A stretch of DNA of 64,000 bases. Origin: Heterotrichella gracilis (Eukaryota; Sar; Xanthophyceae; Tribonematales; Xanthonemataceae). Both the position numbers and the translations under genes were made by a program. Positions within the stretch are counted from its first letter, which is position 1, and every line of letters begins with the position of its first letter. The stretch lies in assembly GCA_032358255.1 (NCBI GenBank), contig JAULBX010015533.1, forward strand, positions 62,001 to 126,000, given 5' to 3'. The notes beneath the pieces are model-generated. The model was not told the origin of the DNA and ran no database searches. It saw only the letters and a program-made list of their open reading frames with translations. Shown here piece by piece: positions 1 to 11,060 of the stretch.

Positions 1-425
1 GAGTGACACTCTAAATGCCCATATTTACATATAGCCCACATCATGGCTACCTGGACGGCATCCTTCTCAAGCCTGTGTGTTGTCTGATCTAAGCATGCAG
101 CACGTGGGAAATCGTGACAAGGCATGGCTGATCAAATCATTCCTTGACCCGCGGTGGTAGCTTCAACTGATTGGTGTCAGCCCTAGTGTGGTGCTTGCCA
201 TTGAATGGATCAGGAGCTGGATGCGCCACTGCTTTGATTTATGCGTGCAGTCAACCACACCATGGCATGCGGATGGTGTGACTGCAGATCTGTGGAAGCG
301 GGGTCTATACTAACTTGGAGATTTTCAAATTTGGTTAAATGATTGGTAAAAAAGACAAGGTCATCTTAAACTCTGGGTCTTTTTACCAATCATTTAATTA
401 ATCTGTACCAATCATTTTAAATTAA

Positions 426-442
426 CCTAAACCCTAAACCCT
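426..442. repeat. interstitial telomere-type motif (CCCTAAA)
   Basis: About two and a half tandem copies of the plant-type heptamer lie in the cupredoxin intron, roughly 40 bases beyond the donor of its second exon. Confidence 0.7.
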
Positions 443-484
443 GTGCACCATGCAGATAGTTATGTCACAAGCATTGCGGCTCAC

Positions 485-1394
485 CTTTCCAGTTGCAGTG
501 GGCGCGATAGTGTAAGATCCATCACTGCCGGCTGCTACAAGCCTCTTCAGGTCGGGCTGGTTGGGGTTCTCGGTGAATAATGCTGGGCACTCAGCAGATG
601 GAATCTCCCACAGCCCATGAGTCACCCCTGACCAAGTGAAGGTGAATGACTTGCCGCAGCAGATGGTGATGGGCGAGTAGGGCTGGGTGGCCCATGCTAT
701 TGTCTGGTCAGTGTCCAGGCAATCTGGGGTACACACAGACAGGCTCAAGTCACTAAGGAGTGAGGCCCATGCTGAGTAGATAAAATATATAAGAATTACA
801 CGCCCCATTGTGTTGTGACAGTCAACAGGTATGCTGCATTGCCATGCACGCCAAGAAATATCAACTGTGTCTCTGGTAAAAAGCTGCGATTGTGTGACGC
901 ACTCCACACCCTACAGAGATGTTCACCTGAGTAAATAATAGTCTCCCTGATCCTACACATCCACCTTTAATATATGCGGGCTTTCACCCCCCTCCCAAAA
1001 ACAAAAACTGAATTTTTTATTATTATTATTCAGGAAATAAGCAACTTGGTTGTTTGTCTTTAAGAGTCAGCCAAACGATAGGGCCACCACCCGGGCCCGC
1101 ACTGCGATAGTACCACCTGTCTACTTGTACTCAGTAGAAGTTTGCGGCATACCATTGCACCCCGGGTCACCCCTTCGAAGTGCCCCTGTCACATGACGAG
1201 CTTGGGCACTGATACAACTTAGTCACCCACTAAAATCTGATCAGAAGCCGGACGTTCATGCAGCACCCTCGTCGTTGATAACTCGGCTGAGCGTGACCTA
1301 TACCTTGTAGGAGACTCCTGCTCGAAGCATGTGCCAGGAACACTGCTGAAAGCAGCACACTGGCGGCCAACAGGAAGGCAGCCCTTTCAGCCAT
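485..1394 (-). CDS. secreted cupredoxin (blue-copper-like) protein, truncated by left window edge
   Basis: Exon 1 (1304-1394) encodes a signal peptide starting MAERAAFLLAAS with a hydrophobic core and ending near HASSRSLLQ. Exon 2 (485-723) encodes a plastocyanin-like beta-barrel segment with the motifs SPITICCGKSFTF, THGLWEIPS and GSYTIAPTATGK, which resemble the copper-site-1 His region of algal cupredoxins. The splice is GT-AG and the phases agree (phase 1, with a GAT codon across the junction). Exon 2 ends at a GTGAGC donor in phase 0. The last exon, which should carry the Cys/His ligands, is not recognisable down to position 1 and is probably outside the window. The product would be extracellular or vacuolar. 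Electron transfer or metal binding is inferred from the family, and copper ligation cannot be checked from the part seen. Confidence 0.6.
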
Positions 1395-1470
1395 GGTGAT
1401 CGACCTAGTACTCGACAAAGGAAGAAAGTTCACGACGTAAGCAACGCCCAAGTCTAGACACTCGGGGCAC

Positions 1471-1725
1471 TTTACTTTACTTTACTTTACTTTACTTTAC
1501 TTTACTTTACTTTACTTTACTTTACTTTACTTTACTTTACTTTACNNNNNNNNNNNNNNNNNNNNNNNNNNNNNNNNNNNNNNNNNNNNNNNNNNNNNNN
1601 NNNNNNNNNNNNNNNNNNNNNNNNNNNNNNNNNNNNNNNNNNNNNACTTTACTTTACTTTACTTTACTTTACTTTACTTTACTTTACTTTACTTTACTTT
1701 ACTTTACTTTACTTTACTTTACCGG
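1471..1725. repeat. TTTAC pentanucleotide microsatellite containing a 100-N assembly gap
   Basis: A perfect TTTAC tandem array runs on both sides of exactly 100 Ns (1546-1645). The round number suggests a placeholder of unknown true length. The array lies just upstream of the cupredoxin start codon at 1394 (minus strand), so its length could affect that promoter. Confidence 0.97.
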
Positions 1726-4700
1726 GTTTTACAGATGCATTTTGAAGGCTTGAAGGTGCATATGCATTCCCTTTGGGCAGTGGACGGTCGTAAACCCTGC
1801 ATCGAGCTAAGCCTTTCTGACTGAGGCTTAGCGTCACATGGTGTCCACGTGGCCATGCTGTGCACCACACATGGTTGGTTACTTCATCTTTTGCATGGCA
1901 CCAGTGTGACATGCAATGAAGTGGCAGCCAAGTTTGAAGCTAAGTATGGCTAGTAGCTTCCAATGTCAATTTCTGGCGTGAAGTCAACCAATCATGGCTG
2001 GTTGCGCACAACTCTCAAATTGAGACCTTGTGCTGTTAAGGGCTTAGCGCATGGGTAGGGTTTGTGGTCCAGCATGGCTGCATTGTCCTTCAACAGAAGG
2101 ATGCAATCTTTAATCGAATCACCCATACTGGTTGCCAATGATTGCCGCAACGGTGGCAAGGTTCAGCATGGGGAACTCAGATTGACAATGCTGAATCATG
2201 CCATGGTGGCGGCCCCGAGTCAACAAACACTGGAGGTCCGGGAAAATATTGATAGTGCATCATTTTTGCAATTCAATTCAGTGATGATCTCTTCCCGCAG
2301 GCATTGCACAACAGGTGCAGCCTTTGTACAACACGCTGTTGCAGTTGTGTAGGGCCTGCGCCTAGCAGGAGCCTGCCGCAGGAGCATGGGCATCTGCAGC
2401 AGCCTCTGTATGGAATTTGGGTGGATGTACCTGTCAGGTACCTCAGCCAATTTTACATTTTTTGGTTTGATGCACATGATTGGTTCCACGGCACTTGACG
2501 TGTGACCCAAGATCCTCACTAGGATTAACAATTGTAGCAAACGGGCTTGTACATTGGTGAAGCCCTTTGGATGTGGTGGTGCAGCGGATCCAAGGCATAG
2601 CCATAGCCACTTCTTCCTGTGGTCGCTTCTCCAACGTTTAATATATCTCCATCATCCTAAACGGCCTACTTGATGAGTAGGCAGTCGGTGCGCAATGATT
2701 TACTTCTTGTCTAGCATATATATGTATATGTATATGGAATAGCTTGCAAATTGCGTCATGGTGGAAAGTGCTATCTTGCAAGTTGTTTTTCACCTGTGCG
2801 TCGCTGACAAGTCAGTTTACTTGTTGCGATTATGATCTACAACCACTGCAAAGGTTGTGGGAACATTCCTGCATTGCACATGCACACCCTGGTAATTGAA
2901 ACGCTTCAGTGCATAATTATACCTTTTCACGCAGCAGGAGTAATGCAATGATGTAAATCTTGCAGGAACAAGCAACGTGGTTGCTTTTCATCATTTCTGA
3001 AACATGGATATTCCTACATTCTGGAAACAATTGCGTTTAATTTGCATATCTTGGTCAACGTATGCTGAAACTTTCAAACCAATGGTGGCACCTGATTATG
3101 CAGAAAATGGATAATAATATGTTTCTGCAAACACTTCAATTGGCCGATGTTCCACAATTTTGCGCAGGATAATACTGGCCAGCTCTGCGCACTACAGCAA
3201 GGTACTATTGATTCTCCCTGTTACAGATTCAATTGGCGAGCGCATTTTGTTGGCAGCCATTGCTATCGGTGACTGCGGTGGGTCCGCTGCCAACGCACAC
3301 CGCGCGGTACTCAACGTTGTACACCAAGTAAGGAGCATATGCTACATTGCCATACGTATTAGTTTCAATAATAATGCAAATGCATACTCATTGCAGGCTA
3401 CCATAGCAACAAAGGTAATGTTAGAAAACCCTGAACCCTACATGTATCAGGCCCTCGGTAAATATTCCAGGTACATGTTCCCTGAAAAATTGCCAAGTAG
3501 GCGCAGAGCCCTTTTGGTAACTGCTGTAGTTGATACGCTTCCCATGCCATGCGCTTGCAGGGTTTTGACTTTCTGGGGCCGCGCTCTTAGATTTTGGGGC
3601 AACCTACAAGTTTTAGGGTTGCGCTAGGACTTCACACTTCATAACCCTTGTTTTAGGGGTCAGGGTTGTCCCCACAGGGTTTAGAGCTGCCGTCACAGAG
3701 TCTAGAGTTTCCTCCCCAATGATTTATGGTTAAATCAAGCAGGGAATTTGGGTTGACCCCTCTGGAAATCAGGGTTGCTCCCGCAGGGTTTAAGGTTTGG
3801 TATTTTGGTGAGCAACCAGGTGTGCATATTGCAAGGGAGTAACAAGGTACCTAGGTAACATGCGCATGCATGCATGCATATTAGCAAGAGGCCATTGGAG
3901 CCATCATGGAAACTGGGGCAATGGTTTAGGTACCAGAATGCCCACAGGAGAAGTTAAATCTATCACGTGATGTATCCGCTGAACAAGTTGAACAATGGCA
4001 TGCGCATCAACATCTGTGTCAAGGCCATTGCGGCAAACGGGGCAGTGATCAAACCTTACATGGCTTGACCACTGGCATGTACCTGTCAGACAGGGTAAAG
4101 TGGGTTTAAAAGCAGTAGCTGTATCCGAAGCTGTCAGCCGGAACGCACATTTGGCCTCAGAGTCTGGAAGAAACATTTCTACCTGGAAGAAACATTTCTA
4201 CCTTTCCCTGTAGTCTGACAAAATTTTACGGATTTAATGCGCGGGATCGGGCTTTGAGACCCATTTCAAGTTATTGAGGGCTAGGCTTTCACCATGGCCA
4301 ATCCCATACCGTGCTACCCTGTGCCACGGGACCACAGTACCCTCCTAAGGGAGGCTTCCTATACTGTGCCCTTGGCTGGCATGGTCGGGCACATTTGCTT
4401 CCGGCTGTCTGTCTGATCTTGCCAGTTGGGTGGGTGGGTCAAAGCAGTGGTCAGGATTGCGAGGTGAGCTGTCCACAAAGCAGTCGCAGCAAACCGCTAG
4501 CTCTCACTTGTCCTGGGGTTACGGGAGCTGATCACTTGCCAAGTCGCTAGGCCAGGCAGTCGCCTGTCGACTCGAGGCTACCAGACGGTCTCTGGCCGGG
4601 ACACAGGTATTAGCACCCTAACAAACCAGGCATGGCGCTGAGCCACATAAAGGTGTAGAAAGGCCCATTGTTGTCTAGTTGGACTTTGGTTTGGCTCAGG

Positions 4701-5218
4701 TTGGATACTTTTGTATTGTTGTTGTGGAGCTTCGCGTAGGTAGGGCTAGGTCGACACAGTGTGCAAGCATCTGAAGGCAGGCTCTGTGTGTATCAGCGAC
4801 ACATTGCCACCGCTTGTATGCATGCACAACCTGCCTTGCAACGAATGGTATACAGCGTTCTCGTGATGCACCATGCTGTGAGTGGCGATCACGTCGAAGG
4901 TTGATTTAGTGCTTGCTGGCCAATGGCATGGCGTCTTTAGCTCCTCCACAGGCTGAAGGTTGGCCCTGTTAGGAGCCCAGGCTTACATGGGCAAAGTTTG
5001 ACCTTTATAAAGGTCAAGTGCCATTCAATAACACTCGACCAGTGTGTTGAGTCTGAGACTTGTTCATTGACAATAGACTACTCCGGATGGTGGCAGTGAC
5101 CTGACGCTCATCTGCCCATCTTTGCAGGCCACAGCCACGCTACCGGTTTGTAAACAAGGCTGGCATCTTTCCGCAATCAACCACCAACAGGTTGACATTC
5201 AAGTGATTCTTGACTGAC
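1726..5218. other. gene-poor stretch, only weak exon-like pieces
   Basis: I could not support a gene here. The best coding-like signal is a run of small blocks with good GT-AG borders on the plus strand at 3168-3201, 3227-3327 and 3397-3414. The middle block reads SIGERILLAAIAIGDC and continues in frame to its donor. No domain is recognised and no start or stop can be assigned, so this may be a gene remnant or chance. The 3550-3800 part holds degenerate GGGTTT/AGGGTT motifs. Confidence 0.3.
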
Positions 5219-7921
5219 ATGGCACGTACACAGGATATGGCAGGGTTTGCCGCAAGCCTGGTCCTGTTGGCGCTCACTTCCACCCTGACCATTGGTGAGT
5301 CTGAGACTCTTTGTGAGCACCAGTACTGTAACAGTTGAACACAAAACCCTTGCCAAAGGTCGTGTCTTGCCCAGGCTTGAAGCTACGGTATGCCTGGCCC
5401 ATATTGATGCTACACAGAATTCTCAGACCTAATACTACACCACTGCATGACCCCCTTGGCAACTAGCTGTTGACAGGCCACACATATGGCATTGGCAGTG
5501 CGTTTGAGACGGCCACTTGAATCCCTGTCACAGTGACAGTGTGTGCCACCTGCGATCCTATGCTCAGTTGTTAGATGGACTGTACCTGACTGCTGCATGT
5601 ACATTAACAATGTATTCCATGGGATATGCTTGCTTGAAAATAATTTGCCACAACGCTGACCAAAGCCCATGTTATTTGTCGTGCAGGTGTGGATGCCAAG
5701 GCGGGAGGGTTTGCTTACACCGTGGTCCAACCTGTGGTGACTCCAGTGCAAAGTAAGTTCCTTTTTAGCACAGCCAGTCTTGCCAGTCTGGGAGCCACAG
5801 TGACTTCTTCCATGGCATGCGGTGCCCTTCATTGCGCACACATTTGTCACACTGCAAGTGCTGCTCAGCCACAGCATTATGCAATCTTAATGGCCACACC
5901 ATCTCCACACATACTGCCAAAGCTTGCATGGTGTAGGTTGTGCATTGCGCTGGTCATTGCAACTGCTATGAATGACTGTTAACTGTGTGACTCACATCCA
6001 CCCCTATTGCCTGCGGACGCAGCCAAGAAAGTGGTGACTGTGCTACCCCCTCCCCCTCTGGTCATCTCACCCCCTCCAGCACCTGCGCCTGTGGCAATCA
6101 CCCCCCAGCCCACACAAATCTCTGGGCCCCGCACTTCCTCTAACGCCACCGCCGCCGGCGCCGCCACGAGCGCTGGCGCTGGTACAAACGCCGGTGCAGG
6201 CGCAGGTGCAGGCACTCGCGCAACTGCTGGTGCTGGTGCTGGTGCCGGCGCCGGCGCTGGCGCAACTGCTGGTGCTGGGGCTGGTGCCGGTGCCGGGGCA
6301 GGCGCTGGCTCAACTGCTGGGGCTGGGGCTGGTGCTGGCGCTGGTGCAACTGCCGGTGCTTCTGCCTCTTCCTATGCCTCGGTGGCTGCACTGGCAGCAG
6401 CAAGATCCGACCTCACTGCATTTAACTCCGCTGTGCAGGTATGTGTGGTGGCGGCACTGCTGGGCAGTGGCTTCATGAGCTACTCATGTCTGGCTAGGCT
6501 GGCCGAGTGCATTTCCATTCCATACATGTCATGTGTAAATGCTGCTTTAATTTAAACCCGGCTTCATAAACCTTGAATATTGGCTATTCATCATGCTGCG
6601 CTGCAAGTCAGCAATACCTATTGCATGCCGAGCAGCAACGAAAAGCTGTGTGTTTGTGTGACCTCATGCTATAATGCCAATGAGTTTTGGGTGCACAGTC
6701 ATTGTGTTGACATTAAGCCCTCTGTGTATGCTCCCACAGGCAACAAACCTGGCACAGGCCGTGAACAGCTCCTCGTTTGTTGGCACCGTCTTCGCCCCCA
6801 CCAACAACGCCTTCAATGCTCTTGTGCAATGCCTCAACATCACACCCACCCAGCTGGTCAACAGCGACCTGGTCACACCCATCTTGCAGTACCATGTGGT
6901 TCCCGGTGTGGCGGCCAAGGCAGCCAGCCTGACCAATGGGCAGGTCCTCCCCACACTCCTGCAGGGCCAAACTCTGATGGTACGGTGTCTACATCCCTGC
7001 TTAGCTGCAACCTGGTTTCTCAGTGGGTGTACCAACGGCATGCAAACCCTTTACCATTGACCCGCATGTAAATATGTATCCCAGGTACACTGGCCCATAT
7101 GATACAATTCCCCCTCAACTGCGATGGTGTGTCCCTGTGGGTGGCCCTAAACCCTAAACCCTAAACCGTGTCTCTCAGTGGGTGTACTGCGCAATTGAGC
7201 CTGGCTTCACGGTGGAGGCATTCCATCATGGTAACCAGGTACTAAGTATGGTTAGGGTGGAGAGGTGCAGGAGCAGGTAAGTTCAACACGCAATCCAAGT
7301 GGGGTCATAATAATTGAAAATTTGGAGATAAATTCACGAACAAGCAGAAAATAAACTTAATAATAGTAAGGAATTAAATTAGACAACTGCCACCGCGACG
7401 CTTACTGCTGTCATGTTTTTGAAAGTTAACACTGCCTGCAAGGCCTGGATCATCCTTCTGTAATTGTTGATTGTGAATGTACCACATGGCTATTTACCAA
7501 ACCAGGCACAAAGCTGCAACAAAGCAAGCCATCAACACATGCAATGATACTTGGCCCAATGTTGCAGGTCGACTTGGCCACCAAGCCAGGGAGCGTGCTC
7601 ATCGTGCCCAGCGGGGGATCCGCCGCCACTGTGGTCCAGCCAGACATCACAGCAGGAGCAGCCATTGTGCACATCATCGACAAAGTCCTCATCCCCTCCA
7701 GCGCCAGAGCCGCTGCACAAGCTTGCGCAGGTGGCACAGCCGCAGCTGGTGCCACAGCAGCTGCAACTACCCCACCCGCGGCGACTGGCTATGCAACCAC
7801 AACGGGGGCATCAACCAGCGCGACTGGCTACGCCACCTCATCAGGGTTGTCAACCAGCGCCAAGACGCCCCTGGTAGAGACCAAGAAGACTGTGACTCCC
7901 ACAGTGGTGTACTATGGTTGA
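5219..7921 (+). CDS. secreted fasciclin (FAS1) domain protein with Pro-rich and Ala-Gly-repeat stalk
   Basis: Five exons (5219-5294, 5687-5752, 6023-6438, 6740-6979, 7568-7921) join in phase to about 383 residues. The N-terminus (MARTQDMAGFAASLVLLAL) is a signal peptide. A Pro-rich segment (PPPPLVISPPPAPAP) follows, then an Ala/Gly/Thr stalk of repeated AGAGAG units at about residues 75-160. Next comes one FAS1 domain at about residues 175-300 with the H1-type motif TVFAPTNNAF, the YHVVPG motif, and a C-terminal AAIVHIIDKVLIPS strand. The Ser/Thr/Ala-rich tail ends VVYYG. FAS1 proteins mediate adhesion or wall binding, and the low-complexity stalk looks glycosylated like plant fasciclin-AGPs (inference). 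No clear C-terminal GPI hydrophobic tail is visible. The neighbouring EMC7 gene is convergent. Confidence 0.88.
7145..7167. repeat. interstitial telomere-type motif (CCCTAAA)3
   Basis: Three head-to-tail copies lie in the last intron of the fasciclin gene. Confidence 0.85.
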
Positions 7922-9417
7922 GGGTGCTGGCGGGAAATTGCATGGAAATGGATTGTTCTTTTGTGGAGTGTGCATTGCAAACTTGATGGTGGCGTGTGTC
8001 ACAAGTTGACTTGCAAGCACCAATGCTGGTGTAGTACTGTTGTCCTCATTACATACTACGACGGTCAACTGAGGATTTAATTTGCACAAAGTATGCATGT
8101 CTGGACACCACGGTATGACCCATCACATTTGAGACACACCTGTAGCTGACAATGCTGTCGAGACCACATGAGATCCACACCTGTGCTGACATGTACTGGG
8201 ATTCAATGGTGAATTTGAGTTCTCTTGCAGTTCACTCATGTAGGCATGTAGGCGTGCGTGCACGCGTGGCATTGCATGGTGCAGCGCAGAGAATGTGTAT
8301 GTGTTCGTGCATCACATTCAATCTGTGCATGTTACGAGTAACAATGGAGCATCATTCAAGCGTCTTTGCCTCTTTACCAAAGTCATATTTTGCATGCCGA
8401 ATGGGGCCCACGCACATCATGTTTGAAGGTGGTAAATTCAATACCAGCTACAAAGGAAATTCAGTTAAGAGTCGAGGCACTGCCATGCCATTGCTGCAAT
8501 TTGCAGCATGCTGCCAATGGTGACATGCTGCAATTGCTGCCAATTCTGCCTTGATGGCCACGATCGAGCAGCAACAAAGTAGAATATATTTATAAAACAA
8601 AACCGACGTGGAAAATAAACTGACATGGGATCCCATGATGGTGGGATGGCAAAACACCGATGGGAGAACCCTTGGCATGCCTAGGGCCTAGTCTCTGACG
8701 ATGGTGCATGTGATTTATTTTTAATTATGCTGAAGGCGTTCAACGGCAGCATCGGTGACAGTCGTTGTCTAAATGCTGATGCAAGCAGCATTAGTGGGGA
8801 GCAGGCCAGTGGCATGCTTTCAGTGCCATGCCAGCCCTTTCAAAGCCATGCGCATGCGCGCAGGCTGGAGATACCAAGTTATCTGACTTTCATTATTATA
8901 TTGTTACAGTGCATGCACCTGGAATGGGAACTTCATCCCAGGGGCATGGTGTCGGCAATCAGTGACCATGTGCTATTACTCCATACTACCAGCATTGACA
9001 GCTATGCAGAACATCTGCTCACATTTTTTGAGACACACTCATGTGACAGCCAGACGGTCTGTTACCGCTAGAGTACGAGCAAGGTTTCCGCCTGGCATCC
9101 GCTGCAGCACACCCATCTTCCAGCACCCAATCCATACTCATGTGCGAGTGCCCACCACATTGCCACAAAGCTGTATCAAAAGTTCCCACTCTACCCATGG
9201 TATCCGCTGCCTCCATTGCGACCAGCCTGCCATTGGCTGCCGTTACATGAGTTCAAACCCTAAACAATGACGTATCCCTCTGCTACTTTGATGGCCAACT
9301 CCCCCACAGGCTGCTGTACATGGGTGCTGATCTCACACGGGTGCCAACACGCTGCTGCCCTCAGCCTGCACATTTTCCGCTGCACATCCTCAACCCACCA
9401 GCTCCATGAAAATTCTG
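7922..9417. other. intergenic, convergent gene ends
   Basis: This is the space between the 3' ends of the fasciclin gene and EMC7. Open frames are short and show no recognisable domain. I see only probable 3' untranslated sequence and TGCATGC-rich stretches. Confidence 0.5.
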
Positions 9418-10530
9418 TCAGTCCCTCCTGTTGCGGCCATTACCCACGCGTGGTACAGGGGCTGGCGCAGCGCTTGAGCGCGCAGCCCCCTGCTGGAGCT
9501 CCTTGAGCTCCTCGGGGTCCAGCTTCATCCGAGGCACAATCACCATCATGAACACCATGAAACCTGCAGGAGAACACAGGGCAAGCTTAGTAAGGGAGCC
9601 TTGTGGTGGCTGTGGCACAGGTGGCAAGATGAGGTGGGAATGGACAGGTTTGTGTACTGAGTGGAAGTGAAGGGAGAGGCGCATCGGCGTGACTCACCGA
9701 TCATGAGCCCATATGGAGTTTTGATGAAAGCCATGATGTTGAAAGGCTGCTTGACCTGAAAAGAACACACCGGTGGCGTTGCCTTAACACTTGACAATAA
9801 GCAAGGCAGTGACACTGCATGATAAATACAAAAAGCTCGTACCTCAAAATGTTGTGATTTTGTTATGGGGCGGATGATCAGCGGGCCGTTGATGATTCTC
9901 CGCTGGTCCTCAACATGGGAGGCATGTACACGCTCGTTCTTGCTGTTCACATCAATCCTCAACTGCGCGCCAAGGCCATGCTCAGGTGGAGCATTCAGGG
10001 ACCATGGTATGGAGTGCACATACGCCAAATGGTTACCGCAGTACCTTCCAAATCAATTACCAAGCCAGGCACTCATCAAGCAGCATACCTGAGGATATAC
10101 AACTTCTGGGGTGATAACATCCAGAAGATGCGAGCCTGATGGCACGTCTGGTATGCTGAACTGGCCATCTGATCGGACATAGCCGGTGACCGAACCCTCC
10201 CCATTCAACTGTAACCGAACCCTCATGCCAGGGGCGGCCCACCGGATGTCATCTGTGTAAACCAAGGTAGCTACTGAGCGGTGGGCAGTGCCAGGGCACT
10301 GCTAGGTGTGCTTGGTTGTACATGGCAGCCACAAGTCATGTGTGGTTGAGTGAGTACCCCAGCACCCCTGCTGCAGGTCCACAGTTGGTAAGCATGGTCT
10401 CTGGTTGCTCACCTGGTATCAGCACCTTGCCTTCTATGGTCATATACTGTGTGTGGTCGACCCCAAATGCTTGGTGAGACCAGCTGATGAGTGCGAGGAA
10501 TACAGCAGCTGGCAACCATGGTGTCGTCAT
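9418..10530 (-). CDS. EMC7: ER membrane protein complex subunit 7 homologue
   Basis: Five exons (10413-10530, 10089-10252, 9843-9980, 9698-9755, 9418-9563) give about 207 residues, close to the family's usual size. A signal peptide (MTTPWLPAAVFLALISW) is followed by a beta-sandwich/carboxypeptidase-regulatory-like domain (MRVRLQLNGEGSVTGYVRSDG, FSIPDVPSGSHLLDV). Then come the signature PFNIMAFIKTPYGLMIG, a single transmembrane helix (GFMVFMMVIVPRM) and the plant-like cytosolic motif LDPEELKELQQ. EMC7 is a lumenal/single-pass subunit of the ER insertase for tail-anchored and multipass proteins. The start at 10530 is the first true ATG before the signal peptide. The acceptor of exon 3 (CTGAG at 9981) is the least certain junction. 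The gene is head-to-head with threonine deaminase. Confidence 0.9.
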
Positions 10531-11060
10531 CTGTGCCCACACCGGTTGAATTCCTGCTAGAGTACAAACAAAAAATGGCTATCTCTTCAAACAACGAACT
10601 CCAGAAACCCTCAGTGGCTGCTTGTGAGAGTGATATGTCGCAGCAACTGCCCACCAGGGGAGACCTATGTTACACGCCCAACAGTGGTTCAACGATCACC
10701 ATGACACAGTAGGTATCCAATAATGGTACGAAGTGGATAAGCTTTGTCTTACGAACGTACTCACAATGTGGCCAAGTTCAGAACGTTGCACAATGCATGC
10801 ATATGCAAGGGGGATATTGGACAGTATTTGCTGGGTACCCACAATCCTTGGCCACCTGATGCCACCTTTGATAAGCTCAGCCACATTTGGAGGGACGAAG
10901 CAAACCAACTGCTTTCAGTGTAGTCACTGGGCCTGCACATACACTTGCGCCCAAAATAGCCCGAGACCCCCCCCCATCGTATCTCGGGAGCAATAGCCGT
11001 CAACACACACTGTTCCACTGTGCACTCCCACCAGTGTCGGGACCCCGCAGGTGGTTCACG
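10531..11060. promoter_or_regulatory. putative bidirectional promoter, EMC7 / threonine deaminase
   Basis: About 530 bases separate the divergent start codons. No TATA box or other specific element was identified, and the assignment rests on gene arrangement alone. Confidence 0.4.

Noticed and set aside
1-300. Possible last cupredoxin exon at the left edge (a GT-AG bounded block near 35-65, minus strand)
   Set aside because: In the required phase it has a stop at its second codon and no copper-ligand motif.
6140-6403. Arg/Gln/His-rich open frame on the minus strand opposite the fasciclin gene
   Set aside because: It is the antisense shadow of the Ala-Gly coding repeat, and the plus-strand frame has signal peptide, domain and splice support.
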